Source: Celeribacter litoreus | Lineage (GTDB): Bacteria; Pseudomonadota; Alphaproteobacteria; Rhodobacterales; Rhodobacteraceae | Direction of reading: 5' to 3' | Length of the DNA: 64,000 nt | NCBI RefSeq assembly: GCF_020165855.1 | Contig: NZ_JAIUFY010000005.1 | Location: forward strand, 793,243-857,242 | Part shown: positions 1 to 7,645 of the stretch, one piece after another | Position numbering within the stretch: the stretch's first letter is position 1 | Layout: each line of letters starts with the position of its first letter | The notes under the pieces: generated by a model | What the model was told of the DNA's origin: nothing | The model's input: the letters and a program-made list of their open reading frames with translations, nothing else | Databases searched by the model: none | Program-made: the position numbers and the translations under genes

Positions 1-21
1 TGGTCTCCGGCCACATTATGT

Positions 22-1344
22 TTACTTTACAAGACGTAACGGAGGGCGAGGAGAAGCTGTGCCAGAGAGAAGTGCCGTGTCAGGGCTTTCCTTTGCGAGC
101 ATCAAATCCACAACCAGACGCAGGAGCCGCTTTCGTCCCCGATGGGAGTAGAATCCACCGGCGACCTGCGATGTTTCAAGAAGGAAGTGACGGTAGGTGC
201 TGTAGGCTTGTGCATTGGGGCGCGTCGGCGCGCGGAAGAACTCTTCGAGAGGCTGGGTCGAGACGAATTCCGGTTTGTTGTATACGGCGCTGCCGAGTGT
301 CCGGATCGGGAGGCCAAGCCAAAGCGCCTGCTGTCCTGCGGTCGAATTGACCGTCACGGCGGATCTGGCGTTGCTCAGAAGTTTCTGCAGTTTGCCGCCG
401 CGCACAAAGTGAACGCGGTCTTGCAAGCCGTGTTCGCCAGCAAGGCGTTTGATCTCGTGCTTGAGGTTGCGGCGGTCGTTTTCTAGCGGGTGGGCTTTGA
501 ACACGAGATGATGGTGTTTCGGTGCACCTTTCGCAAAGCCATCGATCACGTCGGCCATGAACTCCGTCATCGTGGCGTAGGGGCTATGAAACAGAAAGCT
601 CGTGTCATGCTCGATCTGGAGAAGCGCAATGTGGAACGGATGCCCTGCTCCGAGAATCGCGCGTGTCCGAAGTGCGCGGGAGATCCAATGAGTAGGCATC
701 ATCATGAGGCGTTTGAAATACAACAGGAACTCTCGATGAACAGGGAGTTCCCTGTGGCCGCGGTAATTCTTGAACGACGAATTCCTGAAGATCACGAACC
801 AGTGGTAGAGAGCGCCGTAGAAGATGTGTTCCTTCATATCCCCCCAGAGTGCGGGGGTCTCGATCGGGTCATGCTCGATCTCGTTGAGCGCGTCTGACAT
901 CTCATCCACGGTGAGGTCCATCAGAACGGAATGCCCGTTCGATCCGTCCCGCTCGTAAGTGACCCAGTATGGACGAATATACCCCTCTTCAAACACGTGG
1001 ACCGTCAGGCCCCGCGCCTTTGCCCGCTCAATCGCGAGCGCATGGACTGGCCGCGTGTCTCCGTAGAGCACGAGGTCAGTTACACCTTTTTCGGAGATGA
1101 TTTCTTCAAGGCGCTCGGGCCATGCGTCGGGAGAGTCGGTATAGGGGATGAAAGATGACTTCGAAAACCAGAACGCCCGATCGCCGGCATTAAAGCCCAC
1201 GCGCCAGACGTCTGCGCCTGCGGATTTGAGCATTTTCCCGAGCGACCAGAAAAAAGGCCCGTGAGGTCCTTGGAGAAGGAGAAAGACACGGTTCGTATCA
1301 GATGGGTCACTCGATAACACTGGCATGCAGACCTTTTGCGCCAT
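22..1344 (-). CDS. kpsS: Capsular polysaccharide export/biosynthesis protein, KpsS-like
   Basis: 440 aa protein of the capsule polysaccharide synthesis family (KpsS/LipB type), whose members work at the cytoplasmic side of group 2-type capsule assembly; KpsS-type enzymes add the Kdo linker to the lipid acceptor. The N-terminus shows the family signature FLLLQGPHGPFFWSLGKML at about residues 21-39, followed by GFNAGDRAFW. A second conserved part near residues 270-340 (HHHLVFKAHPLE, then VNSTAGQQALWLGLP) is the GT-B-like sugar-nucleotide half. The start at 1344 is supported by a GAAGA just upstream; Met7 is an alternative. No other capsule gene is visible, but the window edge cuts the neighbourhood. 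Family assignment is firm; exact substrate is inferred. Confidence 0.8.
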   Translation of the reverse strand: MAQKVCMPVLSSDPSDTNRVFLLLQGPHGPFFWSLGKMLKSAGADVWRVGFNAGDRAFWFSKSSFIPYTDSPDAWPERLEEIISEKGVTDLVLYGDTRPVHALAIERAKARGLTVHVFEEGYIRPYWVTYERDGSNGHSVLMDLTVDEMSDALNEIEHDPIETPALWGDMKEHIFYGALYHWFVIFRNSSFKNYRGHRELPVHREFLLYFKRLMMMPTHWISRALRTRAILGAGHPFHIALLQIEHDTSFLFHSPYATMTEFMADVIDGFAKGAPKHHHLVFKAHPLENDRRNLKHEIKRLAGEHGLQDRVHFVRGGKLQKLLSNARSAVTVNSTAGQQALWLGLPIRTLGSAVYNKPEFVSTQPLEEFFRAPTRPNAQAYSTYRHFLLETSQVAGGFYSHRGRKRLLRLVVDLMLAKESPDTALLSGTASPRPPLRLVK

Positions 1345-1443
1345 TCTTCGATAAATGTCTGTTAAAAACCTGACTGTCCGGGAAAAATCGGGCTGATTTG
1401 TGGCGCGAGGGCCGCAGGATTTTTTGCCGTCCTCTTGATCGAT

Positions 1444-1489
1444 GCAGGATCGGAAATCGCATTGTGAGATCCTGCCGCTTGCAGAGCGG
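1444..1489 (+). promoter_or_regulatory. Paired hairpins in the ribE 5' leader
   Basis: Two adjacent stems lie in the 190-nt gap before ribE: GCAGGATC (1444-1451) pairs with GATCCTGC (1468-1475), and CCGCT (1475-1479) pairs with AGCGG (1485-1489). They may fold in the leader of the riboflavin mRNA. The conserved FMN-riboswitch blocks are not visible here, so no ligand is proposed. The role (attenuation, mRNA stability or none) is inference. Confidence 0.3.
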
Positions 1490-1534
1490 CGTCGCGATGG
1501 CTAGGACTTTGTCAAAACACCTCAAGGAGACGGC

Positions 1535-2134
1535 ATGTTCACCGGCATTATCACCGACATCGGCAAGGTTCTTGAACTCGAGAAACGCGGGGATTTGCGG
1601 GCGCGCATCGGATGTGCCTACGATATCGCCGGCATCGAGATCGGCGCCTCTATCGCCTGTAACGGTGTGTGCCTGACGGTGATCGCCCTCGGCTCTGAGC
1701 CGCAAAACTGGTTCGATGTCGAAATCTCTGCCGAAAGTGTGTCGAAGACCAACATTGGCGATTGGGTCGAAGGCACCGCGCTCAATCTGGAGCGGGCGCT
1801 GAAACTGGGTGACGAACTGGGCGGTCATATCGTCTCGGGTCACGTGGATGGCGTCGCTGAAATCATTGGGCTGACCGATGAAGGCGACAGCACGCGGATC
1901 ACGTTCAAAGCTCCGGATGAACTCGCAAAATTCATTGCGCCGAAAGGGTCGGTTGCCCTGAATGGCACCTCGTTGACCGTGAATGAGGTCGACGGTGCGA
2001 CCTTCGGAATCAACGTCATCCCGCACACCCAAGAGGTGACGACATGGGGCCGGGCATCTGTCGGGGATAAGATCAATCTCGAGATTGACACCCTCGCGCG
2101 GTACGTCGCCCGACTGCAAGAGTGGCAGGCCTGA
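1535..2134 (+). CDS. ribE: Riboflavin synthase, alpha subunit
   Basis: 199 aa. Converts two molecules of 6,7-dimethyl-8-ribityllumazine into riboflavin and a pyrimidine, the last step of riboflavin synthesis. The classic start MFTGIITDIG and two tandem lumazine-binding barrels are visible (about residues 1-90 and 95-190), the second opening with GGHIVSGHVDGVAEI. Length is normal. AAGGAGACGGC sits right before the ATG and sets the start. It leads the cluster ribE-ribBA-ribH-nusB; no ribD is visible in the window. Assignment is firm. Confidence 0.97.
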   Translation: MFTGIITDIGKVLELEKRGDLRARIGCAYDIAGIEIGASIACNGVCLTVIALGSEPQNWFDVEISAESVSKTNIGDWVEGTALNLERALKLGDELGGHIVSGHVDGVAEIIGLTDEGDSTRITFKAPDELAKFIAPKGSVALNGTSLTVNEVDGATFGINVIPHTQEVTTWGRASVGDKINLEIDTLARYVARLQEWQA

Positions 2135-2398
2135 GCGGCGCGCACCACGGGAACCAATTGACCTGAGATTGCCAAGAAATGGCGTCGTTCGGAGTGCCGA
2201 GGCGCGATGAGAGGCAGAGCGGGTTCAGTCTCGCAAACTCGTTAGTCAGATCGATATCTGCCTGTTTTTCGGCTCCTGAACGCAAATTTCCTGCGGTTTC
2301 GCAAAAAAGCGTCGCAATTGTGCATCGCGTGAGACTCGCCTTTGCTCTCGCAAAGCTGTATCGGGATGCAAAGACTGATTTTAAGGCCCGCGACACCC
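2135..2398. other. ribE-ribBA intergenic region, no gene seen
   Basis: 264 nt between ribE and ribBA. No convincing ORF, no FMN riboswitch core and no strong terminator were seen. It probably carries a ribBA promoter or is simply transcribed through; a TAAGG about 12 nt before 2399 serves as ribosome binding site. Confidence 0.4.
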
Positions 2399-3499
2399 AT
2401 GACTCAACCTGACAGCTACCATGATGCCATCTCTCCCATTGAGGAGATTATCGAAGACGCCCGTAACGGTCGGATGTTCATTCTCGTTGACCACGAGGAT
2501 CGCGAAAACGAAGGCGATCTGGTGATCCCGTCCCAGATGGCGACTCCCGAAGCCATCAACTTCATGGCGACCTATGGTCGTGGTCTGATCTGCGTGACGC
2601 TCACCGGCGAGCGGATCGATGCGCTGGGCCTGCCGATGATGGCATCCAACAACTCTTCGCGTCACGAAACCGCGTTCACCGTGTCCATCGAAGCCCGCGA
2701 AGGCGTTTCGACCGGTATCTCCGCACATGACCGTGCGCGCACGGTTGCTGTCGCAATCGACCCTTCCAAAACGGCCGCTGACATCGCGACGCCGGGGCAC
2801 ATCTTCCCGCTGCGGGCGCGTGAAGGTGGTGTGCTTGTGCGTGCGGGTCACACAGAGGCCGGTGTCGATGTGGCGCGTCTTGCGGGTCTTCTGCCGAGCT
2901 CCGTGATCTGCGAGATCATGAACGAGGACGGCACCATGTCGCGTCTGCCCGATCTCGTGAGCTTCGCGCAAAAGCATAACCTCAAAATCGGCACGATCTC
3001 CGATCTGATCGCGTATCGCCGCCGCCACGACAACCTTGTGGAGTGCACGGGCAAACGCACCGTCACCTCCGAGTTCGGCGGTGAATGGGGCATGGAAATC
3101 TTTACCGACCGTCTGCACGGCGCAGAGCACATCGTGCTCACGAAGGGGGATTTGAGCGGGCCAGAGCCCGTTCTCGTGCGTGTGCACAACCTGAACCCGC
3201 TCCATGACGTTCTGGGCATCGGCGAAGGTGGCAGCGAGATCGAAGGTGCGATGAACCTCATCGCGAGCGAAGGTCGCGGTGTTGTCGTCCTGCTGCGTGA
3301 CACAACAATGAAGATGGTTACGGAAGGGCATGCCTCCCCGCAGACGCTGCGTCAGTATGGCCTCGGCGCGCAAATCCTCGCGGCGCTCGGTCTGTCCAAG
3401 ATCGAACTGGCCTCCAACAGCCCGATGCCGAAGGTCGTTGGTCTGGACGCTTACGGTCTCGAACTGACCGGCACGCGTAAAATTTCCGAAGGAGCTTGA
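2399..3499 (+). CDS. ribB: 3,4-dihydroxy-2-butanone-4-phosphate synthase with degenerate GTP cyclohydrolase II-like domain
   Basis: 366 aa from ATG 2399; an upstream ATG at 2342 would add 19 unconserved residues. The N-terminal half makes 3,4-dihydroxy-2-butanone 4-phosphate from ribulose 5-phosphate: the acidic loop [11 protein letters not shown] (about residues 31-41) and [20 protein letters not shown] are intact. The C-terminal half (about 210-360) has the GTP cyclohydrolase II fold pattern, but where RibA has an H-S-E-C-x-T-G-D segment with zinc cysteines this protein reads [14 protein letters not shown], so GTP cyclohydrolase activity is unlikely. Such RibBA-like proteins are common in alphaproteobacteria. 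ribH follows after 3 nt. Confidence 0.92.
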   Translation: MTQPDSYHDAISPIEEIIEDARNGRMFILVDHEDRENEGDLVIPSQMATPEAINFMATYGRGLICVTLTGERIDALGLPMMASNNSSRHETAFTVSIEAREGVSTGISAHDRARTVAVAIDPSKTAADIATPGHIFPLRAREGGVLVRAGHTEAGVDVARLAGLLPSSVICEIMNEDGTMSRLPDLVSFAQKHNLKIGTISDLIAYRRRHDNLVECTGKRTVTSEFGGEWGMEIFTDRLHGAEHIVLTKGDLSGPEPVLVRVHNLNPLHDVLGIGEGGSEIEGAMNLIASEGRGVVVLLRDTTMKMVTEGHASPQTLRQYGLGAQILAALGLSKIELASNSPMPKVVGLDAYGLELTGTRKISEGA

Positions 3500-3502
3500 G
3501 CC

Positions 3503-4048
3503 ATGGCCGCTGCAGAACAACACCACATTCTCGATCTGCCGACGTTTGAGGCTCCGGTCAAAATCCTGATCGTTGTTGCCCCATACTACAAGGACATCGC
3601 GGACGAACTCGTTGCTGGCGCGAAAGCCACGGTCGAAGAGGTTGGCGGCACTTGGGAACTCGTGGAAGTCCCTGGCGCGCTCGAAGTGCCGACCGCGATC
3701 TCCATCGCCGACAAGCTGTCGAACTTCGACGGTTATGTCGCGCTCGGTTGCGTCATCCGCGGCGAGACCACGCATTATGAGACCGTTTGTAATGACAGTT
3801 CCCGTGCGATTCAGTTGATGGGGCTGCAGGGCGTTTGCATCGGCAACGGCATCCTGACCGTGGAAAACCGCGAGCAGGCCGTCGTGCGCGCAGAATCGAA
3901 AGGTCAGAATAAAGGTGGCGGCGCGGCTGCTGCGGCCTTGCATCTCATCGCGCTTTCGCGCAAATGGGCAAATCCGAGCAAGGGCGTGGGATTCCATTCC
4001 GACGCGATCCGTCTTGCCGGTGAAGCCAAGGGATCTGATACAGTATGA
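3503..4048 (+). CDS. ribH: 6,7-dimethyl-8-ribityllumazine synthase
   Basis: 181 aa. Condenses 5-amino-6-ribitylamino-uracil with dihydroxybutanone phosphate to make lumazine. Family blocks are visible: VEVPGALEVPTAI, then GCVIRGETTHYETVCNDSSR with the catalytic His, and GNGILTVENREQA. It carries about 20 extra N-terminal residues compared with typical 155-160 aa enzymes. A GGAGC lies just before the ATG. Its stop overlaps the nusB start by 4 nt (ATGA), so the two are translationally coupled. Confidence 0.97.
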   Translation: MAAAEQHHILDLPTFEAPVKILIVVAPYYKDIADELVAGAKATVEEVGGTWELVEVPGALEVPTAISIADKLSNFDGYVALGCVIRGETTHYETVCNDSSRAIQLMGLQGVCIGNGILTVENREQAVVRAESKGQNKGGGAAAAALHLIALSRKWANPSKGVGFHSDAIRLAGEAKGSDTV

Positions 4049-4530
4049 CCGACGAGAACGACCACCTGAAACCGCCTTCCAAACGCGAGATGAAATCCGC
4101 GGCGCGCCTCTATGCAGTGCAGGCGCTGTTTCAGATGGAAGCCTCCGACATGACCGTCGACAAGGTGCGGCGTCAGTTCTACGACCACTTCTTCGGTCTC
4201 GTGACCGAGGAAGAGGGCGAGTTCATCGACGGTGATAGCGACCTGTTCCACGAAGTCACCGAGATTGCCGTGAACGATCAGGCGAAAATTGACCAGATGA
4301 CTGACCGTGCGCTCGTCGCCAAATGGCCGATCGCGCGTATCGACTCGACGCTTCGTGCGCTGTTTCGTGCGGCAGGAGCCGAGCTCCTGTCCGAACGCAC
4401 GCCGCCGAAGGTTGTGATCGTGGAATACGTGGACGTCGCAAAGGCGTTCTTCCCTGAAGGACGCGAGCCGAAGTTCGTGAATGCTGTGCTCGACCACATG
4501 GCACGTGAGGCACGTCCGGAGGCGTTTTAA
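4045..4530 (+). CDS. nusB: Transcription antitermination factor NusB
   Basis: 161 aa all-helical NusB family protein. NusB with NusE binds boxA RNA in antitermination of rRNA operons. The N-terminal KREMKSAARLYAVQALFQME and C-terminal FVNAVLDHMAREARP helices are typical. The start overlaps the ribH stop, the usual arrangement in alphaproteobacteria. It ends the riboflavin operon, with a hairpin terminator at 4565. Confidence 0.96.
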   Translation: MTDENDHLKPPSKREMKSAARLYAVQALFQMEASDMTVDKVRRQFYDHFFGLVTEEEGEFIDGDSDLFHEVTEIAVNDQAKIDQMTDRALVAKWPIARIDSTLRALFRAAGAELLSERTPPKVVIVEYVDVAKAFFPEGREPKFVNAVLDHMAREARPEAF

Positions 4531-4564
4531 GCCGGAGATACGAATCTCGGTCGCGACTGATTTC

Positions 4565-4593
4565 AAAACGCTCCGCTCCGTGCGGGGCGTTTT
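4565..4593 (+). terminator. Terminator after nusB
   Basis: AAAACGC followed by a GC-rich stem (CCGC/GCGG) and closing GGCGTTTT. Nested stem with T run just downstream of the operon. Confidence 0.6.
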
Positions 4594-4681
4594 GCGTTTG
4601 GGGCTGCGACGGAATGGTTCTGGAAAGATTTGGCCGTTGTGCTATCATTCTTGAATATGTTCTGACGCACGGAGCACTGCC

Positions 4682-4993
4682 ATGCCCAAGCTTGTAAAAC
4701 TCTACATCACTCAGGTTCTCATCGGTTACGCGATTGCCGCCGCATTTGTCGGTGCGCTTCTGTATTTCAACGTGGCGAACCTCTGGCATCTCGTGACACA
4801 CAACGATGCGGGCAATCTGGCGGTTGTTATTCTCTGGTTTGCAAACGGCATCGTTTTTTCCGGTGTCCAGTTCGCTATTCGTATCATGGGGATGGCGGAA
4901 AAAGAGGGCGGTGACACCGGAGGCAAGCGCGATGATCTGCCTGTCTCGCTCGAACCGATCCCCGTGACGGTTGAGGTTCGCAAAAAGACCTGA
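4682..4993 (+). CDS. Conserved small membrane protein, function unknown
   Basis: 103 aa. Two hydrophobic segments are visible (about residues 7-30, QVLIGYAIAAAFVGALLYF, and 43-66, GNLAVVILWFANGIVFSGVQ), followed by a polar charged C-terminal tail, so it is probably an inner-membrane protein with both ends on one side. I do not recognise a characterised family. It stands alone between the nusB terminator and a bidirectional terminator at 5016. A GGAGC about 8 nt upstream supports the start. Confidence 0.75.
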   Translation: MPKLVKLYITQVLIGYAIAAAFVGALLYFNVANLWHLVTHNDAGNLAVVILWFANGIVFSGVQFAIRIMGMAEKEGGDTGGKRDDLPVSLEPIPVTVEVRKKT

Positions 4994-5015
4994 TCCGGTT
5001 TCGGAATTTCCACAC

Positions 5016-5051
5016 AAAAAACGCGCCCCCGGTGAGGAGGGCGCGTTTTTT
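5016..5051. terminator. Bidirectional terminator
   Basis: A-run plus ACGCGCCC (5021-5028) pairs with GGGCGCGT (5039-5046) plus a T-run. It works on paper in both directions: for the small membrane protein gene on the plus strand and for a structured RNA coming from the minus strand. Confidence 0.8.
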
Positions 5052-5052
5052 G

Positions 5053-5240
5053 TAGGTGGCGGGGGACCACAGCATCCGTAGCAGCGCGTTGCTCCCGAAG
5101 CCTGAAAAATCAGGTGGGCGCCGGGTAATCAAACCAGGGTCTGAACAGAGCCAGCTCCCATTCGGTTGCGTAAGGCCACCGGAGTCTTGCGCCCATGTGT
5201 ACGTGAAGAGCAGATCCCGCCAGCGCACCACTTAGGTCTC
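5053..5240 (-). ncRNA. Structured RNA, possible 6S RNA (ssrS)
   Basis: No ORF fills this gap, but long-range pairing does. GGCGGG (5058-5063) pairs with CCCGCC (5216-5221), TGGGCGC (5115-5121) pairs with GCGCCCA (5189-5195), and CCTGA/TCAGG forms a small hairpin at 5101-5114. Read on the minus strand this is a rod with an internal bubble whose 3' side holds a small hairpin, the general plan of 6S RNA, and it ends at the terminator at 5016-5051. The 6S label and the strand are inferred from shape only. A different structured RNA is possible. Confidence 0.45.
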
Positions 5241-5346
5241 TGTGACAGAGCCTGCAAGGGGGAATGCACAAAGAGTTATGACATGCGCGTGATACAGCTT
5301 AGGTCATTCGGGTGGACGGGATGATGAAAGCCCTTAGATTAGAGGC

Positions 5347-5823
5347 ATGACCGCTGACATCGATCCATTCATCTCGAACGCCCAGCCGGGCCAACTCCTT
5401 GCGCGTGGTGTGTGCCGCCATCTGCGCAGCTATGACTTTGTGACGGTTGAAGAGCTCGTCCCGACACGTGGTCTGCGGGTTGATGTGATGGCTCTGGGGC
5501 CGAAAGGTGAGGTTTGGGTGGTCGAGTGCAAATCCTCCCGCACGGATTTCACATCTGATTCCAAATGGCAGAACTACCTAGACTGGTGTGACCGCTATTT
5601 CTTCGCGGTCGATCAGGACTTTCCGACCGAAATTTTGCCGGATGACGCAGGGCTGATCATCGCCGACGCCTATCACGCAGAGATCATCCGAATGCCCGAC
5701 GAAGACAAACTCGCCGCCGCGCGCCGCAAGGTGCTTCACATGAAGTTTGCCCGCCACGCAGCGCTCAGGCTCCAGAGCTATCGGGACCCGGGTGTGCCTG
5801 CCATGTTCGGTGGCGAAACCTAG
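5347..5823 (+). CDS. mmcB: MmcB family DNA repair protein
   Basis: 158 aa. Matches the MmcB family, named from a Caulobacter DNA-damage protein linked to mitomycin C tolerance. A restriction-endonuclease-like core is visible: RVDVMALGP gives the Asp and VWVVECKSS gives the E-x-K at about residues 45-65, consistent with a PD-(D/E)XK fold. No clear alphaproteobacterial LexA box (GTTC-N7-GTTC) was found upstream, so SOS control is not supported here. Family assignment good, biochemical role uncertain. Confidence 0.8.
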   Translation: MTADIDPFISNAQPGQLLARGVCRHLRSYDFVTVEELVPTRGLRVDVMALGPKGEVWVVECKSSRTDFTSDSKWQNYLDWCDRYFFAVDQDFPTEILPDDAGLIIADAYHAEIIRMPDEDKLAAARRKVLHMKFARHAALRLQSYRDPGVPAMFGGET

Positions 5824-6012
5824 TTATTTGGAAAGCTTGCGCGCCTGAGCCGCGGCCGCCATGAGCTCTTCCGCGATCTCTTCGGCTTCTTCCGGCTCGA
5901 AATCCATCGGGATTTCCACGCCGCCGCCCTCGACAAACAAACGCACCATTCCCTCTGTGGTCGGACCGATTTGAAGGTTGGCTTCGATGTCGCGTTCAGA
6001 ATTGATGCCCAT
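5824..6012 (-). CDS. DUF6324 family protein
   Basis: 62 aa acidic protein starting MGINSERDIEANLQIGPT, as in the small Rhodobacteraceae-restricted DUF6324 family. The C-terminal half (EPEEAEEIAEELMAAAAQ) is predicted helical. Function unknown. It is convergent with the MmcB-like gene, with stop codons directly adjacent (5821-5826). A GGAGCC before the start supports 6012. Confidence 0.75.
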   Translation of the reverse strand: MGINSERDIEANLQIGPTTEGMVRLFVEGGGVEIPMDFEPEEAEEIAEELMAAAAQARKLSK

Positions 6013-6163
6013 GGCGGTGGCTCCTGTGTTTCGGCGTCATGGAATACGCGCTCGGGGGCGTTGGTGCAAGAGGGGCGGACATCAGGCGTTGTCGACTTCG
6101 TCGCATTTTTCGGCAGATCGCCTCTTGCAATCCCGAAATGAGACCAGTAAATGCTCCCTCAGT

Positions 6164-6240
6164 GCCGCCTTAGCTCAGTTGGTTAGAGCGCCTGATTGTG
6201 GATCAGGAGGTCCCCCGTTCGAGCCGGGGAGGTGGTACCA
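6164..6240 (+). tRNA. tRNA-His (GTG)
   Basis: Full cloverleaf of 77 nt with encoded CCA (6238-6240). Acceptor GCCGCCT (6164-6170) pairs with AGGTGGT (6230-6236); anticodon loop TTGTGGA (6196-6202) gives anticodon GTG; T loop is TTCGAGC. The base before position 1 is T and the discriminator is A, so the usual G-1:C73 pair of tRNA-His is absent. Confidence 0.97.
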
Positions 6241-6290
6241 CCCTCACTTCATTATTGGAATGTTCGCCCGGCTCTATGAGTGTGTCGGGT

Positions 6291-6611
6291 TCAGTCTGTT
6301 GTCACGGTCTTGCGTAGTGCACCGGTTTCGGCGTCGAAAATCAGAATATCGTTGTCGGACACGATGGCGACCCAATCCCCGCCGCGCGTAAAGGCCTCGG
6401 GCATAATTCCTTCCGGCAGATCGAGATGATCGGGCAGATCAAAGGACACCTGTGGTGCCTCATTCCCCTCCATCGACGGGAAGCGCGTGACAAGCAGGCC
6501 AATCAGCACTAGAAACCCGCCAATCATCACAACGAGAAGTGTCGTCACCAGCCGCCGCAACAGCGTCAGCTTCCTGGCTTCCTTCGGATCAATTTCAATC
6601 GGGTCACTCAT
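6291..6611 (-). CDS. DUF6476 family membrane protein
   Basis: 106 aa from the ATG at 6611; the open frame extends further upstream but only through rluD antisense sequence. Start MSDPIEIDPKEARKLTLLRR, then one membrane segment (about residues 20-44, LVTTLLVVMIGGFLVLIGLLV) and a C-terminal domain with DWVAIVSDNDILIFDAETG, a beta-propeller-like strand pattern, probably periplasmic. Matches the DUF6476 family of Rhodobacteraceae; function unknown. Its start codon overlaps that of rluD on the other strand within one CATG (6609-6612). Confidence 0.8.
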   Translation of the reverse strand: MSDPIEIDPKEARKLTLLRRLVTTLLVVMIGGFLVLIGLLVTRFPSMEGNEAPQVSFDLPDHLDLPEGIMPEAFTRGGDWVAIVSDNDILIFDAETGALRKTVTTD

Positions 6612-7641
6612 GTCAGCGTCCAATCCTGTCGCCAAAGTCGAATTCGTGATCGGGGAAGCCCCGCCCAAGCGCCTTGATAAGGCGATTGCCCGCGATGTGC
6701 CAGAAGAAGCCACTCTGTCGCGCTCCCGTTTGGTCAAATTGCTCGCCGATGGGGCGATCAAGGTGAACGGACAGGTGGTGACGGACCAAAAGGGCAAGGT
6801 CTCTGAGGGGGACGTGGTTGAGATCACTGTCGAGATTTCGTCCGATGTGGATGTTGTGGCGGAGGATATCCCGCTCGACGTGATCTATGAGGACGATGAC
6901 CTGATCGTGGTGAACAAGCCTGTCGGCATGGTCGTCCATCCTGCGCCTGGGTCTCCCTCAGGCACACTCGTCAACGCGCTGATGTATCATTGCGGCGATA
7001 GCCTGTCCGGCGTTGGCGGTGAAAAGCGTCCAGGCATCGTGCACAGGATCGACAAGGACACCTCCGGACTTTTGGTGGCCGCGAAGTCCGACAAGGCGCA
7101 TCAGGGCCTCGCCAAGCAGTTCGAGAAGCACACGGTCGAACGCAAATACCTCGCGCTCGTCTACGGCGCGCCGGATGTCATGGACCCGCGTCTGCGTGGT
7201 GTGAAGGGTGTTGGATTTGAGGGCTCGTCAGTGATGCGGATCACGTCCTATCTCGGTCGACACAAAACGGATCGTCAGCGGCAGGCCGTGTCCTTCGATG
7301 AGGGCCGCCACGCGATCACGCGTGCGCGTGTGCTCGAATACTTTGGCACGCCTCCACAGCTTGCCCTCATGGAATGCTGGCTGGAAACCGGTCGGACACA
7401 CCAGATTCGCGTGCATATGTCTCATGCGGGTCACGGTCTCGTCGGGGATCAAACCTATGGCGGGCGTCGCAAGCTCAATCACAAAGCTCTGTCCGACGCC
7501 GCGCGCGTTGCCGTTGCAGAGTTTCCTCGTCAGGCGCTGCACGCTGCCGTCCTTGGATTCGTGCATCCTGTGACGGGCGAGGACATGCGCTTTGAGGCGC
7601 CGCTGCCCGAAGACATGCAGCACCTCATCGACACGTTGTAA
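6610..7641 (+). CDS. rluD: RluA/RluD family ribosomal large subunit pseudouridine synthase
   Basis: 343 aa. Isomerises uridines of 23S rRNA to pseudouridine. An S4 RNA-binding domain (RSRLVKLLADGAIKVNG, about residues 35-95) is followed by the catalytic domain with HRIDKDTSGLLV, where Asp is the nucleophile, and GRTHQIRVHMSHAGHGLVGD. I chose ATG 6610; upstream Met codons lie in antisense DUF6476 sequence and add nothing conserved. rpoH lies 1.8 kb downstream, a neighbourhood often seen in this family. RluD versus another RluA paralogue is inferred. Confidence 0.9.
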   Translation: MSASNPVAKVEFVIGEAPPKRLDKAIARDVPEEATLSRSRLVKLLADGAIKVNGQVVTDQKGKVSEGDVVEITVEISSDVDVVAEDIPLDVIYEDDDLIVVNKPVGMVVHPAPGSPSGTLVNALMYHCGDSLSGVGGEKRPGIVHRIDKDTSGLLVAAKSDKAHQGLAKQFEKHTVERKYLALVYGAPDVMDPRLRGVKGVGFEGSSVMRITSYLGRHKTDRQRQAVSFDEGRHAITRARVLEYFGTPPQLALMECWLETGRTHQIRVHMSHAGHGLVGDQTYGGRRKLNHKALSDAARVAVAEFPRQALHAAVLGFVHPVTGEDMRFEAPLPEDMQHLIDTL

Positions 7642-7645
7642 GCGT

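Noticed and set aside
1345-1534. FMN riboswitch before ribE
   Set aside because: The position is right and hairpins exist, but the conserved FMN-riboswitch core blocks are not present.
2381-3997. 538-codon minus-strand ORF opposite ribBA/ribH
   Set aside because: Covers two real genes in antisense; no family features.
5241-5346. LexA/SOS box before the mmcB-like gene
   Set aside because: MmcB is SOS-controlled in Caulobacter, but no GTTC-N7-GTTC site is present here.
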